Numbered from the stretch's first letter, positions 1-5,062 are shown. The stretch is 5,566 nt of DNA from an uncultured bacterium (GCA_947364395.1 CANASS010000071.1:1-5566), one strand, 5' to 3'. The notes: generated by a model from the letters alone, not told the origin. Made by a program: numbers and translations.

Positions 1-257
1 ACGAAGTCCTGGAGGAACTCTCCCTGCTCCTTGTGGTTGAGCTTCTCGGTGGTGGCGCCCACCACCTGATAAATGATGGTGACGGTGCCCTTCTCCCGGT
101 CGAAGTCGGCGATGGTCAGGGGGATGCGCTCCCCCTCCTCGTCCACCCGGAGAATGATGAACTGGCCGGGCTCCGCCTTACGGGCCACGGCGGGGGCCTC
201 GATCTCCATCAGGGACACGGTGGGATTGAGCACCCGTTTTTTCACGATCCGATACAT
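1..257 (-). CDS. nfnA: NfnA-like FAD/NAD-binding subunit of NADH-dependent ferredoxin:NADP+ oxidoreductase (5' part only)
   Basis: Only the first 85 codons are present; the gene runs off the left edge. The protein begins MYRIVKKRVLNPTVSLMEIE and continues through KAEPGQFIILRVDEEGERIP, then LTIADFD and TIIYQVVGATTEKL. The GQF(I/V) strand followed by GERIPLTIAD is the FAD-binding beta-barrel signature of the PyrK/SudB/NfnA branch of ferredoxin reductase-like proteins. In anaerobic clostridia this small subunit pairs with a large GltD-like NfnB to couple NADH and reduced ferredoxin to NADP+ reduction by electron bifurcation. NfnB would be expected just beyond the left edge but cannot be seen. 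The ATG start is supported by AGGAG (263-267 on the complement) with 5-nt spacing. PyrK, the electron-transfer subunit of dihydroorotate dehydrogenase, is the main alternative; no pyr gene is seen nearby. The cytoplasmic location is inferred from the family. Confidence 0.83.
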   Translation of the reverse strand, partial: MYRIVKKRVLNPTVSLMEIEAPAVARKAEPGQFIILRVDEEGERIPLTIADFDREKGTVTIIYQVVGATTEKLNHKEQGEFLQDF

Positions 258-407
258 AGCTTCTCCTCTTTCCTATGGTTTCGGGATTTTCCGGCATCAG
301 CGCCTTAGCGTGAGGGCCGCGTCCGCAGCCGCGGCGGAGGAATGTCCAGACACCCCGGCGCGCCCGGCGGCGGCGCAGGTCCTCACGCGGTACGCCATGG
401 GCTGATT
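258..407 (-). other. Long GC-rich, foldable 5' leader of the nfnA-like gene
   Basis: This 150-nt stretch between the predicted start of transcription and the ATG contains no gene I can support. It holds nested complementary segments: 296-301 pairs with 401-406 (6 bp, ATCAGC/GCTGAT), and 308-315 pairs with 381-388 (8 bp, GCGTGAGG/CCTCACGC). Together they enclose a GC-rich interior that can form at least one more hairpin, either 316-321 with 330-335 or the overlapping alternative 322-326 with 334-338. I do not recognise a known riboswitch. GC richness alone makes pairing likely, so a regulatory function is only a possibility. Confidence 0.35.
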
Positions 408-413
408 GTCAAT

Positions 414-442
414 ATTATAACACTCCATGTCCCATCCGTCAA
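414..442 (-). promoter_or_regulatory. Vegetative promoter of the nfnA-like gene
   Basis: On the minus strand a TTGACG -35 (437-442) is followed by a 17-nt spacer and a perfect TATAAT -10 (414-419). Transcription should start near 407, giving an untranslated leader of about 150 nt. This is among the best sigma-A matches in the window. The -35 and the 9 nt after it closely match the peptidase promoter at 2987-3015. Confidence 0.8.
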
Positions 443-484
443 TTTCGATTCGCTGGAAATTGCCCGCCAATTTGCCTCAGACGT

Positions 485-518
485 AAAAAGGAAGGACCGG
501 CCCCGCCGGTCCCTCCTT
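485..518 (-). terminator. Rho-independent terminator of the small membrane-protein gene
   Basis: A 14-bp stem with one mismatch (488-501 with 505-518) closes a 3-nt loop. On the minus strand it is followed by a run of T from 489 down to 485, partly contributed by the end of the stem. It begins about 10 nt beyond the stop codon of the 529-909 gene and separates that gene from the downstream nfnA-like gene. Confidence 0.85.
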
Positions 519-528
519 GTCACCCCGT

Positions 529-909
529 TTAAATTGCCAGCATCCCCAGGATTACGGCCAGCGCCGCCGCCACCACGCTCACCGTGGCGATCAGCTCGGC
601 GGCCACGGCGGCCCGGCGGCTCTTCCGCAGGCGGGGGGCGGGAACGTACAGCCCGGGTTCCTCCCGCTCCTCATTATAGGCCCCGCCGTCCCAGTCCAGC
701 TCCTCCGGCTCCTCCAGCAAACCGTCCTCCTCCATCAGGTTGGCCGCCCGCCAGGCGGTCAGGTCGATGATCTTGTCTCCGCCCAGGGTTTCGGCCTTCT
801 GGGGCTGCTGGGGGATCAGGGCGGCCTGGCGGACCCCGGCGGCGCCGTCGAAGCCCGAGGCCATTGCGCTCTCGTTCCAGGTGGTAAAGGTGTAGTGGGC
901 TGTTTTCAT
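529..909 (-). CDS. Hypothetical small protein with C-terminal membrane anchor
   Basis: I do not recognise this 126-residue protein. Residues 1-45 are polar and unremarkable. Residues 45-58 (GDKIIDLTAWRAAN) look like a short amphipathic helix and are the likeliest conserved motif. Residues 59-86 are strongly acidic (many E and D). A basic patch RLRKSRR (93-99) precedes one hydrophobic segment, residues 100-126, that runs to the C-terminus. By the positive-inside rule the bulk should be cytoplasmic with a tail anchor. The ATG start is fixed by an in-frame TGA (913-915) just upstream and AGGAGG (919-924) with 9-nt spacing. The gene is monocistronic, with its own promoter (1027-1055) and terminator (485-518). 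It lies between the M23 peptidase and nfnA-like genes, and I infer no function from that position. That it is a real gene is well supported; its role is unknown. Confidence 0.85.
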   Translation of the reverse strand: MKTAHYTFTTWNESAMASGFDGAAGVRQAALIPQQPQKAETLGGDKIIDLTAWRAANLMEEDGLLEEPEELDWDGGAYNEEREEPGLYVPAPRLRKSRRAAVAAELIATVSVVAAALAVILGMLAI

Positions 910-991
910 GGCTCAAAGCCTCCTCTATTTGAGATAGTTTTACTGTACTATATCAAGCGTCCAATAAACCGGGATGTTTCTATCTGGTCCG

Positions 992-1008
992 GCGGCGAAA
1001 TTCGCCGC
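992..1008. promoter_or_regulatory. 17-bp perfect palindrome just downstream of the predicted start site
   Basis: Two 8-bp arms, GCGGCGAA and TTCGCCGC, flank one central base. The element covers about +12 to +28 of the predicted transcript of the small membrane-protein gene. It could be a repressor operator in DNA or a GC-rich hairpin (6-bp stem, AAATT-type loop) near the mRNA 5' end that affects stability. No known regulator is assigned. Confidence 0.45.
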
Positions 1009-1026
1009 TCTGTTCTAATTTTCTAC

Positions 1027-1055
1027 ATAATAATATATTCGTTCGACGTTGTCAA
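1027..1055 (-). promoter_or_regulatory. Vegetative promoter of the small membrane-protein gene
   Basis: On the minus strand a consensus TTGACA -35 (1050-1055) and a TATTAT -10 (1027-1032, 5 of 6 matches) are separated by exactly 17 nt. Transcription should start near 1020, leaving a leader of about 110 nt before the ATG at 909. Confidence 0.8.
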
Positions 1056-1070
1056 GAGCATATCATAAAC

Positions 1071-1089
1071 TTGTTCGGAATTGGAACAA
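1071..1089. repeat. Inverted repeat upstream of the small-gene promoter
   Basis: TTGTTC (1071-1076) and GAACAA (1084-1089) form perfect 6-bp arms around 7 nt. The repeat lies about 50-70 bp upstream of the predicted start site of the 529-909 gene, where an activator could bind, and just downstream of the peptidase terminator hairpin. Six-bp arms can arise by chance, so this is a candidate only. Confidence 0.3.
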
Positions 1090-1121
1090 ATTTTCACCCC
1101 CGGCTTGCGCCGGGGGTGAAA
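1085..1121 (-). terminator. Terminator hairpin after the M23 peptidase gene
   Basis: A perfect 13-bp stem (1092-1104 with 1109-1121) with a TTGC loop starts about 16 nt past the peptidase stop codon. On the minus strand the following bases read ATTTGTT, so the T tract is interrupted and weaker than in the other terminators here. The plus strand has no T tract, which supports termination of the leftward gene. Confidence 0.75.
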
Positions 1122-1136
1122 CATGCCTTGTTCAGC

Positions 1137-2897
1137 TCACTGCAGGTAATTGCGGGGATTGACGCTGGTACCGTTGATGCGCACCTCAAAGTGACAGTGA
1201 GGCCCGCTGGTGTTGCCGGTGGCGCCCGACCGGGCGATAATCTGACCCTGGTACACCTTCTGGCCCACGCTCACCAGCAGGGAAGAGTTGTGAGCGTAAT
1301 AGGTGACGTAGCCGTTGTCGTGGCGGATGGCCACCAGGTTGCCGTAGCTGCCGCTCCAGCCCGACTTGATGACGGTGCCGCCGTCGGCGGCCTTGATGGC
1401 CGTGCCGCTCCGGCAGGCGATGTCCAGGCCCAGGTGGAAGTCGTACCGGCCCCACAGGTTGCGCCCGCCGAAGTTGGAGGTGATGGTGCCCCGCACCGGC
1501 CAGATGAAGTAGCCGTTGGAGGCGGTGACGGGCCGCGGGGTGGTCCCGGTGTAGGAATAGGTGGTGGTGGGCTCCCTCAGAGTCTCGCTGGACAGGACCT
1601 CGCGCTCCACCTCCACGCCGTTGACGTAGGTGACCCGGGCGTTGACCCGCTCCAGGCCGTCCTCGCCCTGCTCCTTCACCTTGGTCTCGCCCACGTAGAG
1701 GTCGGCGGTCTCAATATATTCCACAGGGCTGGGAATATCCTGCTCATAGGTCTCGTCCGTGATGTTCTGCACGGACAGGAAGGGTACGGCCTCCTGAATA
1801 ATCAGCTCCTGGTCCACCCAGATTTTATCCACCATGACGTCGGGATTGAGGACGGACAGCTCGTTGGGGTACATCCCCAGGGAGTAGGCAATGGCGTTGA
1901 AGGTGTCCCCCTTCTTCACCACGTAGGTGGACTGCTCGATCCGCATCTGGGCCAGGGTGGCCCGGATGGGCTCCAGGTCAAACTGGGTGTTGGAGGGCAG
2001 CTCCACGGGGTAGACCACCACGTCCTCCACGAACTCGTAGTCCACGGTGTTCTCCGTCAGGTAGGGGGCGGCGGCGGCCTCCAGCAGGGCGTCGATGTCC
2101 TCCTGCGAAGCCGCATAGCCCAGCTCCACCCCGTCCACCCGCAGGCCGTAGGCCTGGGTCAGAGCGCCCACGTCCTCAAACAAGGTCTCCTCAATCTGGG
2201 CGGTGTCGCTGAGTTCACTGGGCGTGACATACACCGGGGTGGTGGAGAGCTTTTCAGCGTCAAAGCTGTAGTCCTCGCCCAGAATGTCGGAGGCCCGGGA
2301 TTCCACGTTGCTGACAATGGCCTCCACATCGTCCTGGCTGGCCACCACGCCCACCTCCTGGCCGTTCACGTTCAGGGCGTAGGCCCGGGTATAGGTGGAG
2401 TTGAAGGCGACGGCGCACACCGTCAGGGCCAGCAGGGTAACGTACAGCAGGGGGGACACGGGGTGGCGGTCCACCACCGAGCGCACCTTGGCCCAGCCGG
2501 CGCTCACCCTGTCCCAGCCGTCGGCGGTGAAGTCGCACACCCGCTCCCAGCTCTCGTTCCCGAAAGCGCGCAGGGTCTGGGCAGCCCGGGCGGCCCGCTC
2601 CTTCACCGGCTCCTCCCGGGCGGCGGCCCTGGCCTCGTCCAGCACGGCCTGAGCCTTCTTCTTCCAGGCGGCGGGGCTGTGCTTCTCCTTTTTCGCCTGG
2701 GCGGCCCGAGCCTTTGCCGCCTCCCGCTCCGCCCTCTTTTCGGCGGCTTCGGTCTCCTCTATATATTCTCTCCAGGAGCGGGGCTGCTCGGTGGCCCCGC
2801 TCCCCTTGACTTCGCTCTGGATGTCGTTCTGAACGTCCCCGGCCTTCTGGACGGCCTTTTTCTCCACATGCTTACGAGCCTTCCCAGTCTGCTTCAC
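1137..2897 (-). CDS. Membrane-anchored M23 peptidoglycan endopeptidase with LysM and G5 domains
   Basis: This 586-residue protein is a zinc-dependent murein hydrolase expected to cut peptide cross-links outside the membrane. Residues 1-145 are cytoplasmic, rich in Ala, Lys, Glu and Arg, and probably coiled-coil (42-110), with Trp at 117, 128 and 135 before the membrane. One transmembrane segment spans about 148-166. Two similar units (about 172-239 and 249-314) follow, each with an (A/Y)xLxVxGxExGxxASQxD start. Next come a LysM module (about 323-368, YVVKKGDTFNAIAYSLGMYP), a G5 domain (about 373-452) and the M23 domain (about 460-586). Its ligands H488 and D492 (HLGLD), H569 (HCH) and catalytic H536 and H567 are all present, so it should be active. 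The start is GTG, chosen because AGGAGG (2906-2911) lies 8 nt upstream. The gene has its own promoter and terminator. The family resembles clostridial M23/LysM/G5 hydrolases; the specific substrate bond is not known. Confidence 0.93.
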   Translation of the reverse strand: MKQTGKARKHVEKKAVQKAGDVQNDIQSEVKGSGATEQPRSWREYIEETEAAEKRAEREAAKARAAQAKKEKHSPAAWKKKAQAVLDEARAAAREEPVKERAARAAQTLRAFGNESWERVCDFTADGWDRVSAGWAKVRSVVDRHPVSPLLYVTLLALTVCAVAFNSTYTRAYALNVNGQEVGVVASQDDVEAIVSNVESRASDILGEDYSFDAEKLSTTPVYVTPSELSDTAQIEETLFEDVGALTQAYGLRVDGVELGYAASQEDIDALLEAAAAPYLTENTVDYEFVEDVVVYPVELPSNTQFDLEPIRATLAQMRIEQSTYVVKKGDTFNAIAYSLGMYPNELSVLNPDVMVDKIWVDQELIIQEAVPFLSVQNITDETYEQDIPSPVEYIETADLYVGETKVKEQGEDGLERVNARVTYVNGVEVEREVLSSETLREPTTTYSYTGTTPRPVTASNGYFIWPVRGTITSNFGGRNLWGRYDFHLGLDIACRSGTAIKAADGGTVIKSGWSGSYGNLVAIRHDNGYVTYYAHNSSLLVSVGQKVYQGQIIARSGATGNTSGPHCHFEVRINGTSVNPRNYLQ

Positions 2898-2905
2898 GAA
2901 ATGTC

Positions 2906-2911
2906 CCTCCT
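2906..2911 (-). promoter_or_regulatory. Ribosome binding site fixing a GTG start for the M23 peptidase
   Basis: The complement reads AGGAGG, 8 nt before GTG (2895-2897). No ATG nearby is better placed, so GTG is the probable initiation codon. Confidence 0.8.
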
Positions 2912-2943
2912 ATTGTCTGCGGCTTTTCCAAGCAAACCTGACT

Positions 2944-2981
2944 GTTACAAAAAATCCGAAAAGAGTTACAAAATGGTTACA
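2944..2981 (-). promoter_or_regulatory. WalR-like box: three TGTAAC half-sites in helical phase
   Basis: On the coding strand of the peptidase gene, TGTAAC occurs at 2976-2981, 2965-2970 and 2944-2949. The first two are separated by exactly 5 nt (CATTT), matching the published WalR (YycF) pattern TGTWAH-N5-TGTWAH. The third begins 21 nt after the second, so the three sites sit 11 and 21 bp apart, on one face of the helix. WalR is known to control cell-wall hydrolases in Firmicutes. Relative to the best promoter the sites fall at about +1 to +37, which would suit repression unless another promoter is used. PhoP boxes are related tandem repeats and are the main alternative. Confidence 0.6.
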
Positions 2982-2986
2982 GCCAT

Positions 2987-3015
2987 ATGGTACACCATTT
3001 TGTCCCTTCCGTCAA
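2987..3015 (-). promoter_or_regulatory. Predicted promoter of the M23 peptidase gene
   Basis: A TTGACG -35 (3010-3015) and a weaker TACCAT -10 (2987-2992, 4 of 6) are spaced by 17 nt on the minus strand. Transcription would begin near 2980, giving a leader of about 83 nt. The poor -10 suggests activator dependence or low basal output. The -35 region and adjoining spacer nearly duplicate those of the nfnA-like promoter. Confidence 0.6.
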
Positions 3016-3168
3016 GCCCTGAATTTCCAGCGCCTGGTCAATCACACGTTTTAGGAGGGCATATCTTGTTGCTTTTTCCCGCAATCCCGGGAACTCCGGC
3101 ACATTTTATTGGGCTCCCGGCAAAACAGCCAAAATTTACCCCGCTTTTTCGTCCTTTTGTCCATCCCC
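3016..3168. other. Middle of the divergent intergenic region, no gene supported
   Basis: This is the AT-richer centre of the 372-bp gap between the peptidase and HAD genes, between their two -35 boxes. I see only a weak inverted repeat (3087-3092 with 3115-3120, CCGGGA/TCCCGG, 22-nt gap) and an AGGAGG at about 3054-3059 placed 7 nt before a TTG codon. The reading frame from that TTG is open to 3269 but overlaps the HAD promoter and looks non-coding. Confidence 0.5.
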
Positions 3169-3197
3169 TTGACAGCGCTGTCCCGGCAGTTTACAAT
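3169..3197 (+). promoter_or_regulatory. Vegetative promoter of the HAD phosphatase gene
   Basis: A consensus TTGACA -35 (3169-3174) and TACAAT -10 (3192-3197, 5 of 6) are separated by 17 nt. Transcription should start near 3204, giving a leader of about 66 nt to the first ATG. Confidence 0.8.
3171..3182. promoter_or_regulatory. 12-bp perfect palindrome overlapping the HAD promoter -35
   Basis: GACAGCGCTGTC is self-complementary with no mismatch. It begins inside the -35 hexamer and fills the first half of the spacer, a classic operator position where a dimeric repressor would block RNA polymerase. One such palindrome is expected by chance in a window this size, so only its placement makes it notable. 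Confidence 0.4.
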
Positions 3198-3269
3198 AAT
3201 ATCAATCGGACAAGCCGCTCTGGGGAATCTTCGCGAACCGGAGGTCAATTCAGGCATTTTTATTGTTAA

Positions 3270-4118
3270 ATGTGGAACTGTGATATGAAATGGGGACTGA
3301 TGTTTGTGGGTAAATTCGACGGCGTGCTCTTCTTCGCGGACTATGACGACACCTTATATAACAGCGCCCACACCGTCTCCCCGGAAAACCTGACGGCCAT
3401 CCGTTATTTTATGGACAACGGCGGCTATTTCTCCATCGCCACCGGCCGGGCCCACCGCACCTTCACCCCCCAGATCGAACAGGAGGGGCTGGTGTTCAAT
3501 GCCCCGGTGGTGCTGTCCAACGGCGCGGCCATCTACGACTACAGCTCCGGCCGATACCTGCTGGACTCCCAGCTGCCCCCCGACGCCCCCGACATCCTGA
3601 CCCAGCTGTGCGGCAAATTCCCCGCCCTGGGCTTCGAGGCCTACCACGGTGAAGACATCTATGTCCACAACCCCAACCGGATCACCCGGGAGCACCTGGC
3701 CAAGGTGGGAGGGACCCAGATCCTCAAGCCCATCCTGGAGATGCCCACCCCCTGGAGCAAGGTGATCCTCCAGCAGGACCAGCTTTACCTGGAGGAGGTG
3801 CGGGACTACTTCCTGGCCCGGTGGGGGGACCATTGCGAGGCTATTTTCTCCAACCGCTACCTGCTGGAGGTCACCGCCAAGGGCTGCAACAAGGGGGCCA
3901 TGGTGGAAAAGGTGGCTGGACTGCTCTATGTCCGCCGTGAAAACCTCTACTGCATGGGGGACAACGAGAACGACATCCCCATGCTGGCCCTGTCCGCCAT
4001 CCCCTTCGCCCCTGCCAACTGCTCCCAGCCGGTGAAGGACTGGGGGGCCCGTATTCTGAACCACTGTGACGGCCACGCCGTGGCCCAGGCCATTCAGATC
4101 TTGGATTCCATCTATTAA
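3270..4118 (+). CDS. Cof-type HAD-superfamily phosphatase (subclass IIB)
   Basis: This protein of up to 282 residues is a cytoplasmic haloacid dehalogenase-type hydrolase that probably removes phosphate from small metabolites such as sugar phosphates or nucleotides; the substrate cannot be read from sequence. All four motifs are visible: motif I DYDDT (24-28, nucleophile D24 and acid/base D26), motif II T58 in ATGR, motif III K208 in CNKGA, and motif IV GDNEND (230-235). The cap between motifs II and III, starting SNGAAIYD (83-90), is of the C2 type. Motif I has Asp27 where the family usually has Gly. The start is uncertain: ATG at 3270, 3285 and 3300 are in frame, a stop at 3267-3269 prevents extension, and none has a strong ribosome binding site. 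GGAGG at 3240-3244 lies 25 nt before the first ATG. Starting at 3300 would place the nucleophile near residue 14, closer to family norms. It has its own promoter and a strong terminator. Confidence 0.9.
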   Translation: MWNCDMKWGLMFVGKFDGVLFFADYDDTLYNSAHTVSPENLTAIRYFMDNGGYFSIATGRAHRTFTPQIEQEGLVFNAPVVLSNGAAIYDYSSGRYLLDSQLPPDAPDILTQLCGKFPALGFEAYHGEDIYVHNPNRITREHLAKVGGTQILKPILEMPTPWSKVILQQDQLYLEEVRDYFLARWGDHCEAIFSNRYLLEVTAKGCNKGAMVEKVAGLLYVRRENLYCMGDNENDIPMLALSAIPFAPANCSQPVKDWGARILNHCDGHAVAQAIQILDSIY

Positions 4119-4119
4119 T

Positions 4120-4156
4120 AAAGAGGCCCCATCCGCTGCGGATGGGGCCTCTTTTT
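4120..4156. terminator. Strong terminator between convergent HAD and sortase genes
   Basis: A perfect 16-bp stem (4120-4135 with 4139-4154) closes a CTG loop. On the plus strand it ends in five T (4152-4156), so it efficiently ends the HAD transcript 2 nt after the stop codon. On the minus strand it is followed by TTTATTAATA, so it probably also ends the sortase transcript 30 nt past its stop. Confidence 0.92.
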
Positions 4157-4185
4157 CCGTTCCTCACAACCACCTGGATAGCGGC

Positions 4186-4983
4186 CTAGGGCCGGATTTC
4201 TTGAAGGGCCGCGTGGACCACCCAGCGGTTCGCGCGGTCGCTGCCCACGCAGGTGGAGAGGGTCAGAATCCGCGCTCCGGCCTCCGGGACCACGCCGGCG
4301 TTCACCACCGAATTGTCAACGCAGTATTGAATGAATTCCGATTCCATCCCGCCCTCCTCCAGGTCCAGCCGGTAGACCATGCTCTTCACCCCCGCCTTTT
4401 GGGCGGAAAAGACCTCATAGCGGTACACGCCGCCGTCCAGCGCCAGGTATACGCTGGGGTGGGCCCGGAAGAAATCCGGGTCCCCGTACTGGCTCAGGAT
4501 GCCGAACATGGAGTCGTCGCGCATCTGGTGCGCGTAGACGATGGTGTGAAAATCGGTGAAGTCCCGGCTGTTGGTGGACTCCAGAAACACCGCGCCGCCG
4601 GAGCTGGGCGTCCGCTTCCAGCTTTGGGACAGATAGTAGCGGTTGTCCGCCCCCTGCACCAGGGGATAGGACAGCCGCGTGCCGGGAATGGAAATCCAGC
4701 CCACCACGTCCTCATTCACCGACCGCAGGGCCTCCAGGTCGATGGCCGCCAGGGAAGCCGCCTCTTCCGTCAATGGCTCCTCCTGGCCGGAATCTGCCCG
4801 AGGGGATGGCTTCGGCGTCTGGGAGGCGGTATCCCTGTCCGTCAGCCCCGCGATTTGGGCCGCCTCCACAGAGTCGGCCTCTATCTGCCGGTAGAGAAGC
4901 TGCTGTCGGATCATCATGCCCACGCTGACCAGAAATACCGCCAGCAAAACCGCCGTCCCCACCCGTTTTACCGTCGCCCTCAT
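4186..4983 (-). CDS. srtB: Class B sortase
   Basis: This 265-residue transpeptidase should sit in the membrane facing outward and attach surface proteins to peptidoglycan by cleaving a C-terminal sorting motif. Residues 8-25 are an N-terminal membrane anchor, 35-80 a polar linker, and 84-265 the sortase B fold. Signature stretches are NEDVVGWISIPGT (90-102), SYPLVQGADNRYYL (105-118), the catalytic His152 in IVYAHQM, Cys245 in TLSTC and the probable Arg253 eight residues later. The active site is complete. ATG is chosen because GGAGG (4992-4996) lies 8 nt upstream. It lies 103 nt downstream of a VPRTG-type surface protein in the same direction, its likely substrate. A terminator (5032-5062) stands between them and I see no convincing separate promoter, so expression probably depends on read-through. 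The symbol names the class; assignment to a specific orthologue is not implied. Confidence 0.94.
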   Translation of the reverse strand: MRATVKRVGTAVLLAVFLVSVGMMIRQQLLYRQIEADSVEAAQIAGLTDRDTASQTPKPSPRADSGQEEPLTEEAASLAAIDLEALRSVNEDVVGWISIPGTRLSYPLVQGADNRYYLSQSWKRTPSSGGAVFLESTNSRDFTDFHTIVYAHQMRDDSMFGILSQYGDPDFFRAHPSVYLALDGGVYRYEVFSAQKAGVKSMVYRLDLEEGGMESEFIQYCVDNSVVNAGVVPEAGARILTLSTCVGSDRANRWVVHAALQEIRP

Positions 4984-5013
4984 AAGGCTTCCCTCCAGTA
5001 TATAGCTTCTTGG

Positions 5014-5031
5014 GCCGGGCCGCTCCCCGGC
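5014..5031 (-). other. Second hairpin directly downstream of the intergenic terminator
   Basis: GCCGGG (5014-5019) pairs with CCCGGC (5026-5031) around a 6-nt loop, immediately after the terminator T tract and about 18 nt before the sortase ribosome binding site. It could protect the 5' end of a processed sortase mRNA. It is short and GC-rich, so it may be incidental. Confidence 0.35.
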
Positions 5032-5062
5032 AAAAAGCGCGGCCCGGATAACCGGGCCGCGC
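5032..5062 (-). terminator. Terminator/attenuator between surface protein and sortase genes
   Basis: A perfect 11-bp GC-rich stem (5037-5047 with 5052-5062) around a 4-nt ATAA loop is followed on the minus strand by five T (5036-5032). It lies about 24 nt beyond the surface-protein stop codon. It should end most transcripts there, leaving a minority to read through into the sortase gene. Confidence 0.87.

Noticed and set aside
1071..1089. LexA (SOS) box
   Set aside because: The arms read GTTC...GAAC with 7 nt between, the reverse of the Gram-positive GAAC-N4-GTTC arrangement.
3051..3257. 68-codon minus-strand open frame in the same region
   Set aside because: No ribosome binding site before its ATG, no recognisable product, and it runs across both divergent promoter regions.
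1071..3269. A plus-strand open frame of 732 codons opposite the M23 peptidase
   Set aside because: It is antisense to a gene with complete domains. Its translation is low-complexity (Gly, Val, His, Leu-rich), typical of the opposite strand of a GC-rich gene, and it has no promoter or ribosome binding site. It stays open through the intergenic region by chance.
3066..3269. Possible 67-residue plus-strand gene with a TTG start 7 nt after AGGAGG in the divergent region
   Set aside because: The Shine-Dalgarno is good, but the start codon is rare, no promoter precedes it, the product is a Pro/Phe-rich sequence without recognisable features, and it overlaps the well-supported HAD promoter.
3354..4076. 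240-codon minus-strand open frame opposite the HAD gene
   Set aside because: Shadow of a GC-rich coding region; the plus strand has all four HAD motifs.
4985..5010. Independent sortase promoter with a TATACT or TATATA -10
   Set aside because: It lies so close to the ribosome binding site that the transcript would start within it, and no -35 is seen at the proper distance.
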